Assembly (NCBI GenBank): GCA_029339195.1
Contig: JAPTJF010000558.1
Location: 1-36,614, forward strand
Length of the DNA: 36,614 bases
DNA from: Micractinium sp. NFX-FRZ
Lineage: Eukaryota > Chlorophyta > Trebouxiophyceae > Chlorellales > Chlorellaceae
Reading direction: 5' to 3'
The notes beneath the pieces are model-generated. The model ran no database searches and was not told where the DNA came from. It worked only from the letters and a program-made list of their open reading frames with translations. Positions 30,758 through 36,614 of the stretch are shown piece after piece. Within the stretch, counting starts at the first letter, position 1; each line of letters starts with the position of its first letter. The position numbers were made by a program, and so were the translations under genes.

Positions 30758-32708
30758 GACAGCATCCTGCTCTGCACAGCATGCCCATCCACGGCAGCCC
30801 CGCACTCTCTCCCTCTCAACTTTTCGCCCGCCTGCCCTCCCTTGCCTTTCGCCGCAGACGAGGAGAGCGTGCAGGGCGGTGAGGCTGGCACCGCCGGCCA
30901 CACGCGCGCCCCAGCACACGGCAGCGGCGGCGGCGGCGGCCACGGCGGGCATGGCGATGAGTTTGAGTTTGGTGAAGTGATGGTGCACCAGGTGGGCAGC
31001 TGAAGGTCAATCCTAGGTCGCTTTTAAGTTGTTTCTGTTGATTGATAATAAAGGAGGCACTGGTGGTGGGGACTTGGGAGCTCTGGGAAGCAAAGGTGCA
31101 AGCAGCACAGCCCGCCTGCCTGGCTGCCCCTGAGGCCGGCCACACCTCTCCTGCCTGCCGATGCATACAGCACACCATGATGCACTTGCCTGCTCCAGAT
31201 TTAAACTCACATGTCCCTCCCTCGTGTGCCTCTGCCTCTGCCTGTGCCACCCATGATGGGCCCCCGCATCCCAGTAGCGCCCCCACATGAGAGCACCCAC
31301 CCAAGGCATCCTCGCTTGCCGTCGCCCCTGACCTGCCGTATTCCCTGCCCTCCTTCCCCACCCACCTCCCCGCAGATGATCCACACCATCGAGTTTGTGC
31401 TTGGAGCCGTGTCCAACACAGCCTCCTACCTCCGCCTGTGGGCCCTCTCCCTCGCACACTCCCAGGTGGGCAGCCCTCTCTACCAACCTGGCTGGCTGGC
31501 ATGCCGCTGCATGCACCTGCCCCTGCCTCTGCCCCTGCTAGTGCGCGTCATCCACCTCCCTCCCATGGTCCCAGGCGCGTTCACGAGGCCTCCGCCTGCC
31601 TCAGCCTTCTTCCCCCCAGCCCCACCCGCCACAGAACAACTCTCCTCGCCCACCACACCTCGCACCACCCACCCCTACACCCTCTAACCTCGCCTCGCTC
31701 GGCTCCTTTCCATGCTTTTCTCCTGCAGCTCTCCTCGGTGTTCTACGACCGCCTGCTGATGGGCTCCATCCGCGGCGGGGGCAGCCCCATCGCCATCTTC
31801 GTCGGTGAGCGGTGGCGGCCCGGTGCCCGCCCGCCCGCCCGCCTGCTTTATTGCTGCGGGAAGGCGGAGGAGTCCCATGCTTGCCATACGCATCACTGCC
31901 GTGGCTGCCACTGCTCCCACCCACTGGTTCACTCCCGCTGCTGTGCACCCGCTCAGCTCCACCCCTGCCGCCCTGCCGGCTTGCAACTGCCCACCCTCCT
32001 CATGCCTCACCCCCAGCCCCCCCGGGGGCGGCAGCCTCCCTCTGTGTATGCGCTGCCCTCCCTGCTCCCGTCTCCCACCCTGCCTCACTCTGCCTCCCGC
32101 CCCCGCTTCTCGTGCCTTCCCCACTGCTGCCTGCCGCAGCCTTCTTTGTGTTTGCGTGCGCCACGCTGGGCGTGCTGATGGTGATGGAGTCGCTGTCCGC
32201 CTTCCTGCACGCGCTGCGCCTGCACTGGGTGGAGTTCAACAACAAGTTCTACCACGGTGAGGCGGCTGCTGCACTTCTTTTGCAGAGGGGAGGGGAAGGG
32301 GGATGTGGGCAGATGATGCACTGGGCGGACGTCCAAGAACAGTTTCTAGTAGGGTGAGGGTGCTGCTGCAAGTTGGTTTCAGGGAAGAACATGGGTGGGG
32401 GCAGGTGATGCATGCTCACTGCTGGTTGTATGCCTGCATCAGGAAAGGGGGCCGATGATGCACATTTGTGTCTCGGGGAGGAGGAAGGGTGCGGGCCTGC
32501 GGTTGTTACTGTACAAGCGTGGGGCTGCCGGGACTGGACAAACCTACCCACCAAGGCACACCCGCGGTGGTCGCGGTGCGCTGAGCTGTTCTGCTGCTCT
32601 TTTCAAACCTTTGATGACCCCTTGCCTCCCCCTCCCCCGCCCCCTGCAGGTGACGGCTACCAGTTTGCCCCCTTCTCGTTTGAGACCATCGATAAGGAGC
32701 CGCTGTGA
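23251..32708 (+). CDS. V-type H+-ATPase V0 subunit a, 24 exons
   Basis: All 24 exons join in phase to 854 aa: 23251-23289, 23467-23586, 23825-23923, 24150-24269, 24506-24599, 24905-25056, 25369-25542, 25798-25905, 26173-26286, 26560-26701, 27063-27187, 27466-27529, 27998-28072, 28363-28487, 28664-28780, 29278-29361, 29677-29787, 30127-30291, 30550-30610, 30858-30991, 31376-31465, 31729-31804, 32140-32256, 32650-32708. It begins with the canonical [11 protein letters not shown]. About 390 cytosolic N-terminal residues are followed by the membrane domain, starting at [20 protein letters not shown]. The proton-channel segment [19 protein letters not shown] carries Arg761, equivalent to the essential Arg735 of yeast Vph1. 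The protein forms the proton half-channels beside the c-ring in vacuolar or Golgi membranes. A Gly/His-rich loop lies in exon 20. The intron after exon 16 is GC-AG. Many introns hold degenerate copies of the flanking exon ends. Confidence 0.97.
24337..24365 (+). repeat. Intronic copy of V-ATPase exon 4 fragment
   Basis: GGCAACCTCGGACCGCCTGC repeats the exon 4 segment at 24220-24240 with one extra base, about 115 bp downstream inside the following intron. Confidence 0.6.
24742..24868. repeat. Tandem duplication, period about 65 bp, in V-ATPase intron 5
   Basis: Two copies (24742-24801 and 24807-24868) of a C-rich block are nearly identical apart from a 2-bp indel in a C run. Confidence 0.9.
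25621..25678 (+). repeat. Intronic copy of V-ATPase exon 7 end with donor
   Basis: GACGACCTGGCACTCCAGTG and CAGATGAACGCAGAGGTGGG repeat the end of exon 7 (25505-25548), including its AG/GTG splice junction, with a 6-bp internal duplication. Confidence 0.85.
26881..26955 (+). repeat. Intronic copy of V-ATPase exon 10 end with donor
   Basis: AGGGCATTGTGTCTGCGTAC, then GGTGAGGGGGCC and CAGGGCAGG, repeat the end of exon 10, its donor and the start of the intron (26682-26735). A CTTGCAG precedes the copy, so it looks like a miniature exon with both splice sites. Confidence 0.85.
27590..27645 (+). repeat. Intronic copy of V-ATPase exon 12 end with donor
   Basis: CAGCAGGTCCTGG, CATCTTGGGCATGATGCTTG and GGGGTGAG repeat the end of exon 12 and its donor (27490-27534), 107 bp downstream. 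Confidence 0.85.
27890..27930 (+). repeat. Upstream copy of V-ATPase exon 13 start with acceptor
   Basis: AAG followed by GTTGCTACACCATCCTGCTG and ATGGC repeats the start of exon 13 (27998-28030), 106 bp upstream in the preceding intron. Confidence 0.75.
28860..28952 (+). repeat. Intronic copy of V-ATPase exon 15 end, preceded by 14-bp tandem repeats
   Basis: The segment from about 28900 repeats the end of exon 15, its donor and the first 20 intron bases (28748-28800) almost perfectly for about 50 bp, at an offset of 153 bp. It is preceded by two copies, and a partial third, of TCATGAGGGTCAGG. Confidence 0.95.
29162..29218 (+). repeat. Upstream copy of V-ATPase exon 16 start with acceptor
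   Basis: CACAG then ATGAACATGGGCATCAGCCT and GTCCTATGTCAACCACTGCC repeat the start of exon 16 at 29278, 107 bp upstream. A stop codon would follow if this acceptor were used. Confidence 0.85.
30010..30074 (+). repeat. Upstream copy of V-ATPase exon 18 start with acceptor
   Basis: CTTCTTGCAG followed by a frame reading [17 protein letters not shown] copies CTCTTGCAG and [17 protein letters not shown] of exon 18 (30127). The offset is 105 bp, and the frame between the two acceptors is open. Confidence 0.85.
30365..30400 (+). repeat. Intronic copy of V-ATPase exon 18 end
   Basis: GGGCACGAGAGCCGCGCATG and CAGCAGG resemble the end of exon 18 (30268-30292). The splice donor is not preserved (GGGCAAA). 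Confidence 0.6.
30717..30757. repeat. (CTGC)n microsatellite in V-ATPase intron 19
   Basis: About nine uninterrupted GCCT/CTGC units. Confidence 0.9.
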
Positions 32709-33249
32709 GCAGGAGCACTTCCAGACAAGCAAAGAAGCTGCAGGGGCCAGTGGCAAGCTGAGACCATGTCGCACCAGGGGCGCCCCGTGCTGCGACCGTA
32801 GATTGATTGCTGTGATTGCCCCTTCGGCCTGGCCTCAGGCAAGGCTCCCTCCAGCAGTGCACACATCTTTGTGCCTCCTGGGCGCCATCCACGCCGGGAG
32901 GGCTGGGCCTCGTGTAGACCCGGGGCCGCTGCAGGGAGTGTCACATGTGTGCGTGCGTGTAGTCTTTCGCTAGAGTCCAGTTCGTTGTGCTGTAAAAGCG
33001 TTTGCTCGGCTAGCTTGAATTCAGTGCAAGGGCGCGAGATGGACGGTGGCTGCAGCGCTAGCGCAGGTGCGGGCAGAGGGTGTGCATTACTCACGCTGGG
33101 CAGGCTGGCTGAGCTAAGCGCTACCTGCTGCCGCAGCCGCCCGCCGCACGTGCGGGTGACCCCTCGCAATGCATTAATGCTCACTGAGTGTGCAGCACTT
33201 AGCAGCACGCAATATGGATCTGCCATGACGCAAGAGGGTAGCAACTAGT
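32709..33249 (+). other. V-ATPase 3' UTR and short intergenic region
   Basis: No second gene recognised. The UTR probably ends shortly after the TGTAA at 32991. The remainder up to the dispersed repeat holds no feature I can name. Confidence 0.45.
32991..32995 (+). terminator. Candidate poly(A) signal TGTAA for V-ATPase gene
   Basis: The signal lies 283 nt after the stop, in a locally less GC-rich stretch. Confidence 0.5.
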
Positions 33250-33801
33250 TCCGTGTGGCCAGGGTGCCTCCCCTAGGGGCCCGGCCGCCGCCCCTCAACT
33301 GCAGCCCGCTGAGTGGTGGCAGCACAGCCGGCGGCCATTACGGTCCGAATGACTCCTTTTTTCAGCTATGTTTCTTTCTGATGGCAACCCCAGGTTTGTG
33401 TCTGTGACACATGGGCAAGGAAGCATTGCAGTGCCAGCAAACCGGGAATGGGAAGGTGCCCCTTGTGCTCTGCGTGCCCCACGGTGTGCTGTGTGTGCCT
33501 GCTGCCATGCCTGGTGGGCCGGTACCGGTCCACCTACAGGTAGGCTTGGTGTCGCTGTGGGAATTCCACATGTGTGCCTGTTCGTCTCGTCTCGTCGTAG
33601 CTAAGTGCATTGTTAGGAGTGATTTTAATCAGATTCAGTGGGGGAAGGGGCAAGGTTGGCTTGAAGGGGCAAGGTTGGCTTGGCGTCCCAGCTGCCTGAG
33701 CAGCAGGCTATCATAGGCCATGATGGGCCAGTTTGTACTCGAATTCGTACGAACGACACCGTGGCAAGGCAGCATTCTTCCCACCAAGTTCCCCAAATGC
33801 A
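33250..33801 (+). repeat. Right copy of inverted dispersed repeat
   Basis: Reverse complement of the left end of the window (1-535). The match runs from the GTGTGGCCAGGGTG block to CCCCAAATGCA. It carries its own 19-bp tandem duplication (33645-33663 and 33664-33682), absent from the left copy. Confidence 0.85.
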
Positions 33802-33850
33802 GCATTTGTACTCTCGGCGCACATGCAGCAGATTGTTGGTGAAGCCCAGG

Positions 33851-33881
33851 CTCACTAAGCTAGTACTACTAGCTTAGTGAG
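33851..33881. repeat. 31-bp perfect palindrome
   Basis: Arms CTCACTAAGCTAGT and ACTAGCTTAGTGAG are perfectly complementary around a 3-base centre (ACT). It lies 50 bp outside the right dispersed repeat and could form a hairpin or cruciform, or mark the tip of an inverted-repeat element. Confidence 0.9.
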
Positions 33882-34111
33882 CTACGGTAGCGCTTGGGGC
33901 TTAACTACAGGTGCCAGCACGACGGGTGCACCGCACATCGAGGGCGCTGCGCGCAGCCCCAGCCATTTGCTCTTCCTCCCTCCCTTGACACCAGGCGTAC
34001 CTGCCACCATGTGATGTGCAGTGCATGCAAAATCGTGCACATTGATTTTCAATGCCTGAGGTATTGAATGGGGTTGAGCAGCGTTATTGCAGAGTATAAC
34101 CGGGCCCAGTT

Positions 34112-34303
34112 ATGCGAGGTGTTAGGGCCGTGGGTGGTGCGGTGCTGCTCAAGCGGCGGCTGCTGCTGCCGACCCCACTGCTGCTGGCGGCCCCGTTGAT
34201 GGCTGGTGCGGACCCCGCGGCGCCTGCCCAGTGGGAAATAACTCCCAGCGCTGGAGCAAGGCGGTGCCGGCAGTGCAGCCACTTGGCGCATGCTGCATGC
34301 TAG
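34112..34303 (+). CDS. Possible short secreted or first-exon ORF
   Basis: An ATG opens a frame of 63 codons whose start looks like a signal or transit peptide: basic residues, then LLLPTPLLLAAPLMAGA, then Ala-Pro-rich sequence. No stop-codon context, partner exon or homologue was recognised. It may be a first exon whose downstream exons I cannot place, or chance in GC-rich DNA. Confidence 0.2.
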   Translation: MRGVRAVGGAVLLKRRLLLPTPLLLAAPLMAGADPAAPAQWEITPSAGARRCRQCSHLAHAAC

Positions 34304-34746
34304 CCCTGGTGCGCTCATTTGCCTGCGGCCGCACACTCTCCTTCCTTTCCTGCAAACTGCCTGCTGTGCATACCCCAGCAGGCCTCCCAGCATGCACCTT
34401 GCATCTTCCTCAACACGCCTCACAGCTGCATGCTGCCAGCGCTGCTGCTCCCGATTGCACTCAACGCTGGCTTCACCCCCTCTGGCGGGGGCACCTCGCG
34501 CCTCAAGTCGAGTGTCACATCAGGCAGATGAGGATGGCCAGCAGAGAGCGGTGCAGGGCATGCAGGCGTGGGCAGCGGGAAGGGGAACGGAGGGAGAGTG
34601 GGCTAGGGGAGAGGGGGAGCGAAGGCCTGAGCAGTGCAGCAAGAAGCGGGGGACATGGTACAGTGAGTGGTTGGACACAAGAAGGGTTTAGGGTTCGAAA
34701 GCGTTGGGCCAAGCAACTAGCAGCAGCGGGCAAGATGCACCGCTGG

Positions 34747-35166
34747 CTAGCCCTCTAGCATACGGTAGAGCGTGCGCACTGGCAGCATCAACCAGAGCAG
34801 CTTCCCTGCCAGGCCAAAATGCGAGAGAATATAATAGGTGAACGCGAAAATTGCGGCGACAGCGACGAAGGTTACTGCCGAAAAGCACTTGTCCACCCAC
34901 TCGCCGATCTGCAGGCGGGGGGTGCCGCTGGTGCTGGCAGAGGTGTTGCTGCCGGTGCTGTTGCTGCCCTGGCGCTCACTGGGCGCCTGGGGCTGCGCCG
35001 AGGCGAGGCAGAGGCGCCGCGAGGGAGCGGAGGCTGCAGCAGGAAGCGGGGAGGGGGACAGGCGGCGGCAGCGGTGAGCATGCTGGGGGTGGAGAGGCAT
35101 CGCCCCGCACACATCGCTGCTGCCAGGAAGCGGTGTTTCAGCACTGAGCGCAGCAGTGACACGCAT
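34747..35166 (-). CDS. Hypothetical protein, C-terminal exon with one membrane segment
   Basis: The minus-strand frame ends with a plausible C-terminus: a Ser/Thr/Gly-rich stretch, then LQIGEWVDKCFSAV, the hydrophobic segment AVTFVAVAAIFAFTYYIL, a short basic/hydrophobic tail (LLWLMLPVRTLYRMLEG) and a TAG stop. The base composition of the last 200 bases is less skewed than the surroundings, as expected for real coding sequence. The upstream part (from about 35040) may be intron or 5' sequence: an acceptor-like CTGCTGCAG occurs within the frame, so the ATG at 35166 is uncertain. I do not recognise the family. A single-pass tail-anchored protein is one reading. Confidence 0.45.
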   Translation of the reverse strand: MRVTAALSAETPLPGSSDVCGAMPLHPQHAHRCRRLSPSPLPAAASAPSRRLCLASAQPQAPSERQGSNSTGSNTSASTSGTPRLQIGEWVDKCFSAVTFVAVAAIFAFTYYILSHFGLAGKLLWLMLPVRTLYRMLEG

Positions 35167-35380
35167 CTCACACGCATCTCACAGCCCACACTCACCGGCA
35201 TGCACCAGGAAGCTGCAACGCTGCGTCGGCACCCCAGCGAGCGGCAGTGGCGCCGGCGCTCGGCGTTGCGCCGCCGGCAGGGGCGCCCCGGCTGCAATGC
35301 ACGAGGCGGCCAGCATGGATTCAGCAGCAAGGCGCAGGATGGCGGCCAGAAAGTGCGCTCCGGGTTGCGCGCTGCCAGAG

Positions 35381-35488
35381 GTCGGGGGCGCAGCCTGGTG
35401 AGCACTGGGGTTGTCGGGGCGCAGCCTGGTGAGCACTGGGGTTCTCCGGGGCGCAGCCTGGTGAACACTGGGGTTCTCGGGGGCGCAG
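35381..35488. repeat. 31-32 bp tandem repeat, about 3.4 copies
   Basis: Units begin at 35381, 35413, 35444 and 35476 (partial), each built on GGGGCGCAGCCTGGTGA-CACTGGGGTT with one or two substitutions. Confidence 0.9.
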
Positions 35489-36614
35489 GAGGGCGATCAG
35501 TGCGGGAGGGTGAGCAGCAGCGAGCAGCAGCGTCTCTGGACGGTGCCAGGCTCTTGGCGCTGTGCAGCGCCTGCCTGCCTTTGGGGGCGTGTGGACGGGC
35601 CTGGGCGGCGCTTCTGATAGGCGTTCTGATAGGCGCGGCCGAGGGTGCGAGAGAGAGGACCAAGCAGGCAGGGTGGGCCGGCTTGAGCGCAGCATGAGCT
35701 GGCCGGTCGCCGCCGGGCGCATGCAGCAGTCGGCAGTGCTCTGGAGGGCTACCAGCGACCGGCAGTTTCAATGCCTGCGACCCCAGAGCAGCTGTGGGCC
35801 AGACTGCAGCCTGGGTGTCAGAGAGGGAGCAGCCTGGGGCCGCTTTAGGGCTTCACCCGCCGGCGCGCTGTGTCTTCAAATCTTCCCGCCCTCTCTTCCC
35901 TCTCTCCTGGACAAACCCACCACCCCAGGGAGCCACCGGCAGTCGCTGACACTGTGCATTGTTTACAGCAACTGGTGATGACCACACGTAATTGGCAAAT
36001 GCACAAAGAGCTGAGCAACGTGCCGCTCATGCACGCTGAGCTGGACGGGTGCTTTGCATCCCACTCTCATCCCTGCTGCTTGCAGAGCCAATCCAACCGC
36101 ACGCACAGCATGCCGAGCCCCAGCATGGGCGCCGCGGTGCATCGCCAGGTGGCAAGGGCACATTTGCAGTGCACTGCCGTTGTGCCACCCAGAAGGCGTG
36201 TTTGTGTTGCTGGGGGTACCCCCAGCGAGCCGGTCTGGTTTAGCTCACATCACTCTCAGCACAACCTGCCCTCACGCATGCGTAGGCGGGTCACGCTGGG
36301 CCTGAAGGCGGGGCGGCACAGCGACACTGCAGCACCAAACGGTTGCCCCAACTCAGCAGGCTTCTGTGCCATCCTGGTCTTCTGCTTGGTCTAGGCGCTC
36401 GAGGGTCTGGAAGGCAGCAGGGGAGGCAAGAGTGTCGACAGGGTGCTGCTCAGGGAGCGGAGGCCACCGTGCAATGCGCCTTGAACTTCCAGGAGGCTGT
36501 TAGGGGGCTGCAAATCAAACTTGGGAATCCGGGCACCCCCCCCCCGTTTTTATTTTGAGAATTGGCCTCCGTACGTAGGTGGGAAATGTCAGGAAACCAT
36601 GGTTGACCAGGCCG
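35489..36614. other. Region without recognisable gene
   Basis: Several open frames up to 174 codons occur on both strands, but none shows a domain, conserved splice structure or membrane/signal pattern I can support. The last 80 bases are AT-richer after a C10 run, possibly the edge of another element or UTR. Confidence 0.35.

Noticed and set aside
1..33801. A single giant transposon bounded by the inverted repeats
   Set aside because: No transposase or capture signature inside; the genes are ordinary nuclear housekeeping genes, and the V-ATPase exon relic beside the left repeat points to segmental duplication instead.
34872..35771. Minus-strand frame of 299 codons
   Set aside because: Largely Pro/Ala/Arg low complexity across a tandem repeat; the shorter overlapping frame ending in a clear membrane segment is the better candidate.
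1..36614. tRNA or rRNA genes
   Set aside because: I saw no cloverleaf with a proper TTCRA box or rRNA core sequence; a covariance-model scan was not possible here.

Overview
This is a GC-rich nuclear segment from a green alga. It is most like the Trebouxiophyceae (Chlorella, Micractinium, Auxenochlorella group). The evidence is dense short introns with GTGAG/GTGGG/GTGCG donors and NCAG acceptors, three GC-AG introns, TGTAA poly(A) signals, Ala/Gln/Gly homopolymers, and plant-type proteins. It is not prokaryotic. Most long open frames on the opposite strand are compositional shadows. Five multi-exon genes could be rebuilt with every exon phase consistent.

Layout: (1) 1-1116 is a decayed inverted copy of the right-hand region. 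It contains a dispersed repeat (1-535) and a dead copy of one V-ATPase a-subunit exon (904-1116), which is split by a 131-bp A-tailed insertion. (2) 1630-6775 (+) encodes an 11-exon cytochrome P450 of 704 aa. (3) 7741-8890 is a mosaic pseudogene block: the 5' end of the secreted-protein gene fused to the 3' part of the dCTPase gene. It looks like a collapsed first copy of the block at 9.4-19.9 kb. (4) 9550-16459 (+) encodes a 17-exon secreted modular protein of 991 aa. It has MRH-like cysteine-rich modules in tandem, proline-rich linkers and a C-terminal discoidin/fucolectin-like domain. (5) 18496-19883 (-) encodes a MazG-type dCTP pyrophosphatase (189 aa). (6) 20709-22725 (-) encodes an mTERF-like protein (310 aa). 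(7) 23251-32708 (+) encodes the V-ATPase V0 subunit a in 24 exons (854 aa), divergent from the mTERF gene. (8) 33250-33801 is the right copy of the dispersed repeat, in inverted orientation to the left one. After it come a 31-bp palindrome, a possible minus-strand membrane-protein exon (34747-35166), and sequence in which I recognise nothing.

The genes do not form a pathway; they are unrelated nuclear neighbours. The striking theme is duplication at every scale. There are perfect 14-25 bp tandem duplications in noncoding DNA, degenerate copies of exon ends sitting in the neighbouring introns of the P450 and V-ATPase genes ('exon echoes'), 1.2-1.4 kb exon+intron module duplications in the secreted-protein gene, a tandem block duplication, and a 33-kb-separated inverted duplication.
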